Assembly: GCF_001294205.1 (NCBI RefSeq)
Contig: NZ_LAQT01000029.1
Location: 1 to 64,000 of the forward strand
Direction: 5' to 3'
Length of the DNA: 64,000 bases
Source of the DNA: Amantichitinum ursilacus
Lineage (GTDB): Bacteria > Pseudomonadota > Gammaproteobacteria > Burkholderiales > Chitinibacteraceae
Shown: positions 44,764-57,742 of the stretch, one piece after another
Layout: each line of letters starts with the position of its first letter
Numbering within the stretch: the stretch's first letter is position 1
The notes under the pieces: generated by a model
What the model saw: the letters and a program-made list of their open reading frames with translations, nothing else
Database searches by the model: none
Told to the model about the DNA's origin: nothing
Program-made: the position numbers and the translations under genes

Positions 44764-45365
44764 CAACGCAGTTATCGTGGCAACAAGACCACCATTATCT
44801 GACCGGGCTGCGGCGCGACTTGCTGCGCTTTGCCCGGCTGCAGTTACGCGATGCCGTGGCGGCCGAAGACGCGGTGCAAGAGGCGCTGACGGCCGCGTAC
44901 ACCGCGCCACAGCAGTTTGGCGGGCAATCGCAACACAAGACGTGGGTGTTTGGCATTCTGCGGCACAAGCTGGTGGATACGCTGCGCGCACGCTATCGCA
45001 CCATCAACTTGTCGGCGTTGGAGGCCGAAATTGAAGGCGAGGCGCTGCTCGACGATTTGTTGTTTAAGGCCAATGATCATTGGGCCGCCGACACGCGCCC
45101 GCGGCCGTGGCCCAAGCCGGAAACCGCGCTGGCGCAAAAGCAGTTCTGGTTGTTGTTTGAGCTTTGTCTGAACAACCTGCCGGAAAGCACCGGCCGCGTG
45201 TTTATGATGCGCGAGTTTCTCGGGCTGGAAACCGATGAGATTTGTGTGGAGCTGGCGGTGTCGGCCAATCATTGCAGCGTGCTGCTGTACCGCGCGCGGC
45301 TCAAGCTGCGCACCTGTCTGACCGAGAAGGGCTACGACGGCGAGGATTGCGATGAGTACGTGTAA
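44760..45365 (+). CDS. ECF-type RNA polymerase sigma factor
   Basis: A 201-residue group IV sigma factor starting at GTG in overlap with the doxX stop. Region 2 is visible as LLRFARLQLRDAVAAEDAVQEALTAAY, followed by HKTWVFGILRHKLVDTLR; region 4 as LPESTGRVFMMREFLGLETDEICVELAVSANHCSVLLYRARLKL. It is co-transcribed with the bufferin genes, which it probably activates under copper or related stress, as in the Caulobacter SigF operon. Confidence 0.9.
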   Translation: MTTQLSWQQDHHYLTGLRRDLLRFARLQLRDAVAAEDAVQEALTAAYTAPQQFGGQSQHKTWVFGILRHKLVDTLRARYRTINLSALEAEIEGEALLDDLLFKANDHWAADTRPRPWPKPETALAQKQFWLLFELCLNNLPESTGRVFMMREFLGLETDEICVELAVSANHCSVLLYRARLKLRTCLTEKGYDGEDCDEYV

Positions 45366-45540
45366 AAAGATCAGCCGACTGCTGTCGGACGCACTGGACC
45401 GACCGTTACAGACTGGCGAGTGGCTGGAGGTGCATGCGCACTTGCCGATCTGCCGCGGCTGCCGCGGCTACAAGCAGCAAATCAGCGTGCTGCGCGCCGC
45501 TGCGCAGCGAGTGCGCGGCGAAGAGCCCGAGACGCGCTGA
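45352..45540 (+). CDS. Small zinc-finger anti-sigma factor (ZAS type)
   Basis: A 62-residue soluble protein overlapping the sigma gene by 14 bp. It has an N-terminal CKKIS..LSDALDR segment and the zinc motif H-A-H-L-P-I-C-R-G-C, the HxxxCxxC arrangement of ZAS anti-sigma factors. No transmembrane helix, so the signal must be sensed in the cytoplasm or by release of zinc. The last gene of the bufferin operon. Confidence 0.85.
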   Translation: MSTCKKISRLLSDALDRPLQTGEWLEVHAHLPICRGCRGYKQQISVLRAAAQRVRGEEPETR

Positions 45541-45741
45541 TCAGTTACCCGGCTTGATTTTCTCGCTGCCCGACAGCACAAAATGCTCGCCGTGGATGGT
45601 GGAGAACATCGATTCCAGGTGCTTTAACGCCGTCCAGTCATTGCGGTTGGCGCCATCTTTTTCGGGCAGTTGTTCCAGGCAATGCGCTAATGAACGAGTG
45701 ATCAGATTGATCTCGTAGCGCGTCAGATGTGCGAGTTCCAT
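45541..45741 (-). CDS. Small hypothetical protein
   Basis: A 66-residue protein (MELAHLTRYEINLITRSLAHCLEQLPEKDG...) with helical, amphipathic character and no signal peptide. Its stop abuts the convergent anti-sigma gene directly. Nothing conserved recognised; taken as real because of its plausible composition and because the strand opposite has no better candidate. Confidence 0.55.
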   Translation of the reverse strand: MELAHLTRYEINLITRSLAHCLEQLPEKDGANRNDWTALKHLESMFSTIHGEHFVLSGSEKIKPGN

Positions 45742-45865
45742 GGCCGTCCCCAGTCGTGAAAAGTCGGATTAAAACCGAGAATACGGCGCACCTTCAGCGC
45801 CTGTCTGTCGGCGCGCCGTACATCTTGCGTAGGGAAATCCGGCGCTTGCGCGTTTGCTGCAGAAA

Positions 45866-47630
45866 CTAGTCCTGCAACTGTTGCAGCAGGTACAAACGCT
45901 GATAAATACCGTGCTCGATATTCATCAGTTCGTCGTGGCTGCCCGCTTCGGCGATATGGCCGTGGTTGAGCACGATAATGCGGTCGGCATCGCGGATGGT
46001 GGACAAGCGATGCGCAATCGAGATCAACGTCACCTTGCCTTTTAACGCATCCAGCGCGCGCTGCACGATCTGTTCGGTTTCGCTATCGATGTGCGAGGTG
46101 GCTTCGTCCAGCAACAGAATGCGCGGCTTGCCCGCCAGCGCGCGCGCGATGGCGATCAGCTGCTTTTGCCCGCTGGACAAGCGCGTGCCGCTTTCGCCCA
46201 TATCGGTGTCGTAACCGTTTTCCAGCGACAGGATCAGCTCGTGCACATTGGCCGCGCGGGCGGCGGTTTCGATTTCGTCTTGCGACAAACCGCGACCCAT
46301 ATCGATGTTTTCGCGCGCGGTGGCGGCCAGCAAGAACGGGTCTTGCGGCACCAGCCCCACGCCGGCGCGAAACGCTTCGTCGCTGATGGTTTGCAACGCA
46401 ATATCGTCGATCGAAATCTGCCCGGCTTGCGGCGTATAAAAACGCAGCAACAGCGATAGCAGCGTGGATTTGCCGCTGCCGGTGTGGCCGACGATGCCGT
46501 AAAACGCCCCAGCCGGCACATGCAGGCTCAGGTCGTGCAGGATGGTCTGGCTGTCGTTGTAGCCAAAGCGCAGATGGCTGAAATTGACTTCGCCGCGCTG
46601 GATGCGCACATCGCCGCCCGAGACCGTACCGCGCGGTTCTTTCAGCAGATGATTGACGCGTGCGGCGGCCACCACGGCCTGCTGCAACTGGCTGAACTGC
46701 AGCATGATCTGGATCAGCGGTTCCACCACGCGGGCGATATAGCTGACAAACGCATACAGCACGCCAATCTCGAGCGCGCCAAATGCCTGCACGCCAAAAC
46801 AGTAGATCACCAGCGCCAACACCAGCACGTTCATCAAATCGAGCGCGGGCCGCAGCAACCATGCGTTAGCCGACAGTTCCTGCAGCCGCGCGCGGTAATG
46901 CGCCTGGTTGATATTGCGAAAGCGGCCGGAGAAACGCGCTTCGGCATTGGCCGCTTGCAACACGCTCATGCCCGCGATCGATTCGGCCACTTGTGCGTTG
47001 ATTTCGCTGCGCAGCTCGCGCGCTTGCGCCACCGAGGGCGCGCTCCAGCGCTGATAAAACCAGACGATCAGCACCACGGCCGGGAACAGCGTCAGCACGA
47101 TGCTCATCAAGCGCCAGTCCAGCCACGCCATCGCCAACATCGCACCGATAATCACAATGCAACTGTCCAGCATCACAAACAGCACCTGCACATACAGCGC
47201 TTTCACCGATTCGGTGTCGTTGGTGACGCGGCTGACCAGTTGCCCGGTGATGGCCTTGTCAAAAAACGCCATCGGCAGGCGGATGACATGGCTGTACACG
47301 TCTTCGCGCAGGCGCTTGACCGAGCGCATCGCCACGCCCGCCATGCGCGTTAGCTGCAGATAACGCAGGATGCTGGCGGCAAAGCCACAGACCAGGCATC
47401 CGGCCAGCAAGGCGGCAATCGCGCGGGCGTCGTAGTGATGCGGCAGCAGGTAGTTATCAATAAAGTGCTTGCCCAGCAGCGGCGACAGCGCTTCCAGCAA
47501 GGCGGCCGCCACCAGCCAGACGGTGCCGATATATAAATGGCGGCGGTCGGGGCGGGCGGCCTCGTTCAGCAGGCTGACCGCATCGCGGCGTTCATTGCGC
47601 GCGGCGGTGATGGGCGGGGCCACCGCAGTC

Positions 47631-47641
<11 letters not shown>
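45866..47641 (-). CDS. ABC exporter subunit, MdlB-like
   Basis: A 591-residue half-transporter: six-helix membrane domain (about 40-320) then a nucleotide-binding domain with Walker [12 protein letters not shown], signature LSSGQKQ and Walker B LLLDEATSHID with its catalytic Glu. Start at 47641 (MNSKTAVAPP) is preferred to 47767, which lies inside the partner gene; this gives an 11-bp overlap with mdlA-type gene upstream. It forms a heterodimer with the next protein. Substrate unknown; E. coli MdlAB is also not well defined. Confidence 0.9.
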
Positions 47642-49373
<1,732 letters not shown>

Positions 49374-49779
49374 TGATTCTTCTACCTTTTGGATGCCGCC
49401 ACGGCGGGGTGACCGCATAGGGCGCGCATCCGGATACGCGTGATTGTGGCCGGACGATAAACCAGCGACGAAATTACGGTAGAGCCGCGCATGTGCAACG
49501 CCACACGTGGAATGCCAGGTAGGCCAGGCTGCGGAGAGGCCGTATTTGCACCGCCTATGCAGACTCGCATAATGGCGCAATCGAATTAATGATCCGCAAC
49601 GTGTGTGTCAGACGGGCAGGTGTACCGACAGACGTCGGGATGGGCTTCTCTGCGGTATTTTGCGAGCGCCAGGTGGAAAGGCTCGTGACACACGAGTTGG
49701 CTAGTATAGATAACCAGAGCTGGAATGCGAAACGCGCCAGCCGCAGAACGAAAAATCCGCAACACTGGAGTTGCACAGC
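49374..49779. promoter_or_regulatory. Divergent intergenic region with palindrome and -10 element
   Basis: No gene is seen in these 406 bp between the mdlA-type gene and the molybdoenzyme gene. CTCGTG-ACA-CACGAG (49682-49696) is a perfect palindrome, and TATAGAT begins at 49705, 17 bp after the left arm, so the palindrome would overlap the -35 position of a promoter for the rightward gene. The -35 itself is poor. Confidence 0.4.
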
Positions 49780-52062
<2,283 letters not shown>

Positions 52063-52064
52063 CG

Positions 52065-52307
52065 GTGGATGAAGATATGCTGGTTAATCTGGTGGGCGCC
52101 ATCGCCGAGAAAAACGGCGTGTCGGACCACCAGATCGCCAAACGCCTGGGGCTGAGCATGAGCCAGCTTAATCGCGCCTTGCTGGTGCTGGCCTCGCCCG
52201 AAGCGGAAGGCGGGCTGGCGCTGGTGGAGGCGCGGCAGGACGACAAACGTCGCACGCTGTGGTTAACCGACAAAGGCCACGCGCTGATCAACGAGTCGAT
52301 GCCATGA
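52065..52307 (+). CDS. Small winged-helix protein
   Basis: An 80-residue protein starting at GTG, 2 bp after the oxidoreductase stop. It has a helix-turn-helix (VSDHQIAKRLGLSMSQLNRALLVLAS) followed by a wing (LALVEARQDDKRRTLWLTDKGHALI), so it looks like a minimal MarR-like DNA-binding domain. It overlaps fdhD by 4 bp. It could regulate this operon. No dimerisation helices are present. Confidence 0.8.
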   Translation: MDEDMLVNLVGAIAEKNGVSDHQIAKRLGLSMSQLNRALLVLASPEAEGGLALVEARQDDKRRTLWLTDKGHALINESMP

Positions 52308-53122
52308 CCTCAGAGACATTGCCGGCGCAGGCCACCGGCACGCACAGCGTCAGCGCGCTGCGCATCGAGCGCGGCCAGGCGCAAGCGCTGACCGAGACCG
52401 TGGCCGAAGAAACCGCCATTGCGCTGGTGTTCAACGGTATTTCGCATGCCGTGATGATGGCCAGCCCGCTGGATCTGGAAGACTTTGCGCTGGGCTTTGC
52501 CTTGTCGGAAGCCATCATTGCCAAGCCATCCGAATTGATTGATCTGGACGTAGTGCCCGGTTGCGACGGCATCGCGGTCGAAATCACGCTGGTGGAATCA
52601 AGGTTCCAGGCGCTGAAGGCGGTGCGGCGTTCGATGGCCGGGCGCACCGGTTGCGGCTTGTGTGGCTATGAATCGCTGGATGCCGCCATCCGCCCGCTCA
52701 ACGCGGTGACCAGCGACCAGCAACTGGATGCCGCCGAAATCAGCGCCGCGATGGCGGTGTTGCACCAGGCGCAACCGTTAAATGCCGCCACCGGCGCGAC
52801 GCACGTGGCGATGTGGTGGCGGCCCGGGCAGGTGATTGCGCGGGAAGATGTAGGCCGACATAACGCGCTGGATAAACTGATAGGCGCAACCGCGCGCGAG
52901 GCGGACCGCAGCGGGATAATCGTCATGAGCTCGCGCGCGTCGTACGAGATTGTGCATAAGGCCGCGGCGGCAGGCTTTAGCGTGGTGGCCGCTGTCTCCG
53001 CCCCCACCGCACTGGCGATCCGCATGGCCGAACAGGCTGGCATAACGCTGATCGGCTTCGCCCGCGGCGAACGCATGACGGTGTATAGCCACCCGCAGCG
53101 CATCCGCGAAACGGCGGGCTGA
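52304..53122 (+). CDS. fdhD: Formate dehydrogenase accessory sulfurtransferase FdhD
   Basis: A 272-residue FdhD that passes sulfur from IscS to the molybdenum cofactor of formate-dehydrogenase-like enzymes. The conserved Cys pair is in GRTGCGLCGYESL; other blocks are EDFALGFALSEAII, EDVGRHNALDKLIGA and VMSSRASYEIVHKAA. Start at 52304 (ATGA overlap with the winged-helix gene) is preferred to 52259. The partner enzyme is two genes upstream. Confidence 0.95.
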   Translation: MTSETLPAQATGTHSVSALRIERGQAQALTETVAEETAIALVFNGISHAVMMASPLDLEDFALGFALSEAIIAKPSELIDLDVVPGCDGIAVEITLVESRFQALKAVRRSMAGRTGCGLCGYESLDAAIRPLNAVTSDQQLDAAEISAAMAVLHQAQPLNAATGATHVAMWWRPGQVIAREDVGRHNALDKLIGATAREADRSGIIVMSSRASYEIVHKAAAAGFSVVAAVSAPTALAIRMAEQAGITLIGFARGERMTVYSHPQRIRETAG

Positions 53123-53150
53123 CGCGCCGCACGGTTGACCTTGCCGCTCG

Positions 53151-53246
53151 CATAGGGTGGGTCATGACCCACCATTCAGAGCCGCATGCCACGTTGCAGT
53201 GAACCTGGCATACCACTTTGAGTGGTGGGTCACGACCCACCCTATG
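53151..53246. repeat. REP/MITE-like element, copy 1
   Basis: A 96-bp element with exact 13-bp terminal inverted repeats (CATAGGGTGGGTC ... GACCCACCCTATG). Each end also folds on itself as GGTGGGTC-NN-GACCCACC. The whole is shared with 62777-62869. It lies between convergent genes, 28 bp after fdhD and 17 bp before the SDR stop. No coding potential. Looks like a paired REP (BIME) or a small non-autonomous element. Confidence 0.85.
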
Positions 53247-53263
53247 GGTGCTGTGCACCGGCG

Positions 53264-54013
53264 TTAGATTTGTGCGCTGCCGCCGTCGACGAACAGTTCG
53301 ATGCCGTTCACAAAGCTGCTATCCGACGACGCCAGAAACAGCACCGCCTTGGCAATCTCCGCCGGTTCGCCCAGGCGGCCCAGCGGCACTTGCCCGGCCA
53401 GATAGCCAAACAAGCCTTCGGTTTGCTCGGCCGGCACCAGGCCCGCCAGACCCGGCGTGCGCACCGGGCCCGGGCTGATGGCGTTGACGCGGATCTGGCG
53501 GCCTTTCAGGTCCAGCAGCCAGCTGCGCGCAAAGTTGCGGATGGCCGCCTTGCTGGCGCTGTACACGCTGAAATTCTCGGTGCCCTGGATCGACGTGGTT
53601 GACGCGGTCAGGATGATGGAGCTGCCGTCTTTCAGCAGCGGCAGCGCTTTCTGCACGGTAAACAGCGTGCCTTTCACATTGCTATCAAAAATGCGGTCGT
53701 AGTGCTCTTCGGTGATCTGGCTCAAGCCCAGCATGTCGCCGCCGCCTGCATTGGCGAACAGCACATCCAGATGGCCGGATTCGGCTTTGATCTGCGAGTA
53801 CAGTGCATCCAGATCGCTCAGACTGGCGCTGTCTGCGCGGATGCCGACCGCGCCGTGGCCGATGGCGGCGACCGCGGCTTCCAGTTCGGGCTGACGGCGG
53901 CCGGTGATGTAAACCTTGGCGCCTTGCGCGGCGAACTCTTGGGCTGAAGCCAGCCCGATGCCGGTGGTGCCGCCGGTAACCAATGCGATTTTGCCTTCCA
54001 GTTGCTTGCTCAT
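53264..54013 (-). CDS. Short-chain dehydrogenase/reductase
   Basis: A 249-residue classical SDR. NAD(P) motif TGGTTGIG at about 13-20, NAG at about 88, catalytic Ser-Tyr-Lys in ILTAST and VYSASKAA, and PG motif ISPGPVRTPG. ATG at 54013 (MSKQLEGK) preferred to 54070. It is divergent from a LysR gene, which probably controls it. Arg at the end of beta-2 (GRRQPE) suggests NADPH. Substrate unknown. Confidence 0.9.
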   Translation of the reverse strand: MSKQLEGKIALVTGGTTGIGLASAQEFAAQGAKVYITGRRQPELEAAVAAIGHGAVGIRADSASLSDLDALYSQIKAESGHLDVLFANAGGGDMLGLSQITEEHYDRIFDSNVKGTLFTVQKALPLLKDGSSIILTASTTSIQGTENFSVYSASKAAIRNFARSWLLDLKGRQIRVNAISPGPVRTPGLAGLVPAEQTEGLFGYLAGQVPLGRLGEPAEIAKAVLFLASSDSSFVNGIELFVDGGSAQI

Positions 54014-54100
54014 GATGTTGCTCCGTGGTGGGTTGTTTGTTGCGACGAGCCCACTGTACTGCTGGCGCATTCATTGATTAAGTAGCAAGAAAGCAAATGT

Positions 54101-54120
54101 TTATTCATGCTTGTGAATAA
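54101..54120. promoter_or_regulatory. LysR-type operator between SDR and LysR genes
   Basis: Perfect inverted repeat TTATTCA - TGCTTG - TGAATAA, containing a T-N11-A core, 25 bp before the LysR start and 88 bp before the SDR start. Such a site is expected for LysR autoregulation and control of the divergent target. Confidence 0.6.
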
Positions 54121-54145
54121 TCGAACCCGAAGGCGCTCCCCCCGT

Positions 54146-55045
54146 ATGGACCAATTACAAGCCATCCGTGCGTTTGCCCGCGTAGTGGAAGCCGGTAATT
54201 TCAGCCGCGCCGCCGATTCGCTGCAAATGCCGAATGCCACGCTGACCAAGCTGGTGCAGGCGCTGGAAAGCCATCTGGGCGTGCGCTTGTTACAGCGCAC
54301 CACGCGGCGTGTAACGGTGACGGCGGAAGGCGCGGCGTATTACGAGAGAACGGCGCGGCTGCTGAAGGAGCTGGACGATATCGACGCGAGTTTTGGCAGC
54401 GCACAACGCAAGCCGCGTGGGCCGTTGCGCATTGATATGGGCGCATCGGTGGCCAGCATGATTGTGATTCCGGCGCTGCCCGAATTTCTGGCGGCGTATC
54501 CCGACATCCGCATCAGCCTGGCCGTCAGCGACCGCCATACCAACCTGATTGGCGAGAACGTCGATTGCGTGATCCGCGGGGGCGCGGTCACCGACGAAAC
54601 CCTGGTGGCGCGGCAGATCGGCAGCGCGCCGTGGGTGACTTGCGCCGCGCCCGCTTATTGGCGCGCGCATGGCACGCCACAACATCCCCACGATTTGTGC
54701 GACGGTCACACGCTGGTGGGCTATCTGGGCGGCACGGGCCAGCGCGCCTTGCCGCTGCGTTTTGCCCAAGGCGCGGACAAGCTGGAGGTGATGCCGCCGC
54801 AGCTGTTTGGCGTTAACGAGAGCAACGCGCATGCGGCGGCCGGATTGGCGGGGCTGGGCATCATGCAGACGTTCCGCTACACCGCGCGGCCGTATTTGCT
54901 GAGTGGCGCGCTGGTGGAAGTGCTGCCCGAATGGCGGCCCGCGCCCTATCCGTTTTACGTGGTGTACCCGCCCAACCGGCATATGAGCCAGCGCTTGCGC
55001 GTGTTTATTGACTGGATTACGGCGAGGTTCGCGGCGGCGATGTAA
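54146..55045 (+). CDS. LysR family transcriptional regulator
   Basis: A 299-residue regulator with an N-terminal winged HTH (MDQLQAIRAFARVVEAGNFSRAADSLQMPNATLTKLVQALE) and a type-2 periplasmic-binding-like effector domain (from about 90). It belongs to the DsdC/YafC-like group that often accompanies a divergent SDR. ATG at 54146 preferred over 54107, which lies within the palindrome region. The last codons lie in a short tandem repeat that extends into the 3' flank. Confidence 0.9.
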   Translation: MDQLQAIRAFARVVEAGNFSRAADSLQMPNATLTKLVQALESHLGVRLLQRTTRRVTVTAEGAAYYERTARLLKELDDIDASFGSAQRKPRGPLRIDMGASVASMIVIPALPEFLAAYPDIRISLAVSDRHTNLIGENVDCVIRGGAVTDETLVARQIGSAPWVTCAAPAYWRAHGTPQHPHDLCDGHTLVGYLGGTGQRALPLRFAQGADKLEVMPPQLFGVNESNAHAAAGLAGLGIMQTFRYTARPYLLSGALVEVLPEWRPAPYPFYVVYPPNRHMSQRLRVFIDWITARFAAAM

Positions 55046-55137
55046 TTGCCGCCGCGCTTTGGGATCAGGCCGGCGGCGATGTAATGGCCGCGCGCTTTGG
55101 AATCAGGCCAGCGGCGACGTTTTTTTGCCGCCGCGCT
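55033..55137. repeat. Tandem repeat at the 3' end of the LysR gene
   Basis: Two nearly identical units of 39 and 38 bp (starting at 55033 and 55072; each GGCGGCGATGTAAT...CGCTTTGG.ATCAGGCC) and a partial third from about 55110. The first unit includes the last codons and stop of the LysR gene, so the stop region was copied downstream by replication slippage or a similar event. Confidence 0.75.
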
Positions 55138-55157
55138 CGCCCGATGACGCGAAAAAA

Positions 55158-55964
55158 TCAGGCGCTGGTCTTGATCGTGGTCTGCGTGTAGCTAAACGAC
55201 GTGGTGCTGTACAGCGTGGCCGCGCTGCTGGACGCATCCGCAGTCTGGTTGGCGCTATCAGTACCATTGCTGCCGTCACTGCCATCGCTATTGGGCATCA
55301 CCACCTGCACGTCTCCAGACGGAATGCCGTTTTTGCTCCAGCTATCCAGCGTGGCCATGATCGCGTCATGCGTCTGGTTGCTGATATCGGGTAGCTTGCC
55401 GCCAAAATATTGCGCCGCCTGATCAAAGCCGCTCTGAATGGCGTCCTTGATCTGGTCCAGCTTGGACGGGTCGGCCGCAATCGCCGCTTTGGCAAAGCTG
55501 AGAATCCGCGTGGCCGTGTTCTTGACGCCAAACTCACCGTCTTCCGACACCGCCTGCTTGGCCGCCGCGATGGTTTGCGGATCGGCGCTGATCTGCTGCT
55601 CACCGCTGACCACCTTGCTGGCGGTCAGGCCTTGCTGCTGCAGAATCTTGCTCAGCATTTCGGTAAATTGCGCGACCTTGTCGTTCGAATCGGCCAGCAT
55701 GCTGGCTAGATCGACGCCTTTGGCGCTGTCGCTGGAATCGCTGGCGCTGGCGGATGCATTGCTATTGGCGTTGCTGGCGGTCGGGTTCGAGTACGTCAGC
55801 GCATTGGCGTCGACGCCGCCCCCCAGCGTGACCTTGTCTTGCGCCGCGGTGCTGCTGTTTGTATCGGTGCTGCTGGTCTTGCTGTTCGCGTTATCGGCCA
55901 ACTGGTTCAGCTTGTTGGCGTACGTGGCGGACTGCAGATTGATACCGGATAAATTGAGCGCCAT
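55158..55964 (-). CDS. Ser/Asn/Asp-rich hypothetical protein
   Basis: A 268-residue protein with no signal peptide. Residues about 25-90 are a low-complexity Ser/Asn/Asp/Thr region; a helical core (about 90-215) follows with ATRILSFAKAAIAADPSKLDQIKDAIQSGFDQAAQYFGG and LPDISNQTHDAIMATLDSW, which reminds me of DUF5610; a second Ser/Asn-rich tail closes it. ATG at 55964 is chosen over 56006, with GGAGATC upstream. Such composition suggests a secreted or surface-structure-associated protein, but nothing nearby tells. Not recognised with confidence. Confidence 0.7.
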   Translation of the reverse strand: MALNLSGINLQSATYANKLNQLADNANSKTSSTDTNSSTAAQDKVTLGGGVDANALTYSNPTASNANSNASASASDSSDSAKGVDLASMLADSNDKVAQFTEMLSKILQQQGLTASKVVSGEQQISADPQTIAAAKQAVSEDGEFGVKNTATRILSFAKAAIAADPSKLDQIKDAIQSGFDQAAQYFGGKLPDISNQTHDAIMATLDSWSKNGIPSGDVQVVMPNSDGSDGSNGTDSANQTADASSSAATLYSTTSFSYTQTTIKTSA

Positions 55965-56107
55965 GGCGATCTCCTGGCCTGTAATGCGTTGATGCGGCTG
56001 AACCATCAGGACCGCAGCCTCAACTCATTATTGATACATGTGATTACAAATAGGTCGGCTGCGCGGCGCAGAAGTTTAGTGCGGGCTGATCAAAGGCAGG
56101 ATGTTTC

Positions 56108-56821
56108 TTAGGCTTTGCTGCGCGGTGCGGCCTTTAACTGCATGCGTTTTACCGCCAGTTGCAACGGCACGCCTTCGTCCGGGCGTTCTCGCGTAATGGC
56201 AAAACCCAGCCGTCGATACAACGCCTGCGCGCGCACATTGCTGTTCAGCACATCCAGGATCACCGCCTGATCGCGCCGGGCCGGCACGCGTTGCTCTTGC
56301 TGCAATTGCGCCAGCAAAGCGGAGAACAAACCCAGCCCGCGCACTTCCGGGTGGGTGGCGCAATGCGCCAACAGCGTTTGATAGCGCGTGGGTGCGGGCA
56401 TCGCATGCTGCATGGCCAAGGCGCGCAACAGAATGCCGCTGGTATGCCGCCAGCCAAAATGACGCACCAGTTGATAGAACAACGGCAGCGCATCAAAGCG
56501 GCCTTTGCGCCCGTCATACACGCCGATCACCGACACCGGGATATCGCCCATCACCGCCACATGATGGTGTCGCCACGAAAAATGCCCGATCCGTGACGCC
56601 AACGCGGTTTGCAGGAATGCCTCGCAGTCGGCTTGCTTTACGCCCAGCAGAAACTGGAATTCTTCCCATGCCGACGCATACACCAGCGGGGCCAGCCACG
56701 GCGCGTCTTCGGCGCGGGCACGCCGGAACAGCAACAAGCCGGGGTCCGAGAGTGAACGCATCAGTGAAGGCGGGGGCGTGGGTGGGGATGCATCGGCGGC
56801 GGGCTCAGGCGACGGCAGCAA
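56108..56821 (-). CDS. GNAT family N-acetyltransferase
   Basis: A 237-residue protein with a GNAT fold: the acetyl-CoA-binding pattern is in HPEVRGLGLFSALLAQL (R/Q-x-x-G-x-G/A type), followed by LDVLNSNVRAQALYRRLGF, the usual motif B. The first 20 residues are Pro/Ser-rich; ATG at 56761 may be the true start (217 residues), while 56821 overlaps the phosphopantetheinyl transferase by 17 bp. Substrate not predictable. Confidence 0.82.
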   Translation of the reverse strand: MLPSPEPAADASPPTPPPSLMRSLSDPGLLLFRRARAEDAPWLAPLVYASAWEEFQFLLGVKQADCEAFLQTALASRIGHFSWRHHHVAVMGDIPVSVIGVYDGRKGRFDALPLFYQLVRHFGWRHTSGILLRALAMQHAMPAPTRYQTLLAHCATHPEVRGLGLFSALLAQLQQEQRVPARRDQAVILDVLNSNVRAQALYRRLGFAITRERPDEGVPLQLAVKRMQLKAAPRSKA

Positions 56822-57437
56822 GATAGTCGTCCAGGCTTAACGTCTGCACGGACACGCGCACCGACTGCGCGGCGCTGACGGCCCAATGCAGATCGCCATA
56901 TTCGCCAAACGCCAGCGTGGTGCCCGTGGGGATGACGTCGGGCGGGCCATAGACATGATCCCGATGGCCGCCCTTGAACGCGGCCTCGCGCAGGGTCCAT
57001 AGCGTGTAAAAGCGATGCTGCAGCGTAAAGGTGTCGGGCGCGGCCAGCAGCCAGGCAAGGTCGCCGTCCGAGTACGCCTGCTTGCCCAAGGCCGCCCAGT
57101 TGCGTGGCCGCGGCGCTTCGATATCCACGCCCACCGCGTGCGTTGCCACCAGCGCCGCCACCCAGTCGCCGCTGTGCGACAGGCTGGTAAACAACTGCGG
57201 CGCGGACGCCAGCACGGGGGCGTCATCGGTTTTTTCTATCAGATCATGCAGCGCCACCGCGCGGCCCAGCGTCTTGCTGGCGGCGGTCAACAACGCCAGC
57301 CGCCCCAGCGCAAACTGCCGCCGGCGCTGCGGATGGCCAAGCGTCGCCAGCCGCGCGCGCGTGCTGTCCGACCACGCCAGATCAAGCGTGATGGGTTGCT
57401 GCGGGCCTTGCATCAGATAGAGGGTGAGCGGCGACAT
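56805..57437 (-). CDS. 4'-phosphopantetheinyl transferase (Sfp/AcpT type)
   Basis: A 210-residue enzyme that moves phosphopantetheine from CoA to carrier proteins. Motifs: FTSLSHSGDWVAALVA (SxxH region), VGVDIEAPRPRNW (Mg-binding GxDxE) and LWTLREAAFKG (WxxREAxxK). ATG at 57437 chosen over 57692. No NRPS/PKS genes are in the window; it may serve one elsewhere. It precedes the GNAT gene, overlapping its 5' end. Confidence 0.88.
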   Translation of the reverse strand: MSPLTLYLMQGPQQPITLDLAWSDSTRARLATLGHPQRRRQFALGRLALLTAASKTLGRAVALHDLIEKTDDAPVLASAPQLFTSLSHSGDWVAALVATHAVGVDIEAPRPRNWAALGKQAYSDGDLAWLLAAPDTFTLQHRFYTLWTLREAAFKGGHRDHVYGPPDVIPTGTTLAFGEYGDLHWAVSAAQSVRVSVQTLSLDDYLAAVA

Positions 57438-57742
57438 GGGCGCTAGTTTAGCGCGCGGCCCGCATCGCGCCCAAGCGTTGCGCGCATCGAATAACTCGCG
57501 CAACCGCGCCGATACTTGCTTGTGGCAAATGTTCTGACATCCGCAGTCCGCACATCCCTCGCGGCTGCCAGCCAGGTGCGCTTTTGTTACGGCCAATGTC
57601 CTACCCGGCAACGCGGGGCGGCACCGATCAATATCTGCACGTGCCGGGCGTAGCATGGTTTTCACGTTGCAGCGCAGCCCCAACTCAAGCACCAGGGAAC
57701 GCGTTGATGTGATCAGAAACCCTCACAGAGGAGCCGAAAATC
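57438..57742. other. Divergent intergenic region
   Basis: These 305 bp between the transferase and the PRC-barrel gene carry no convincing gene. They should hold two divergent promoters. A GAGGAGCC ribosome site at 57728-57735 serves the PRC-barrel gene. No clear palindrome was seen. Confidence 0.4.

Noticed and set aside
53151-53246. Interpretation of the repeat as a plain rho-independent terminator
   Set aside because: A near-copy occurs at 62777-62869 with the same paired-hairpin plan and no U-run, so a dispersed repeat explains it better, although it may also end transcripts.
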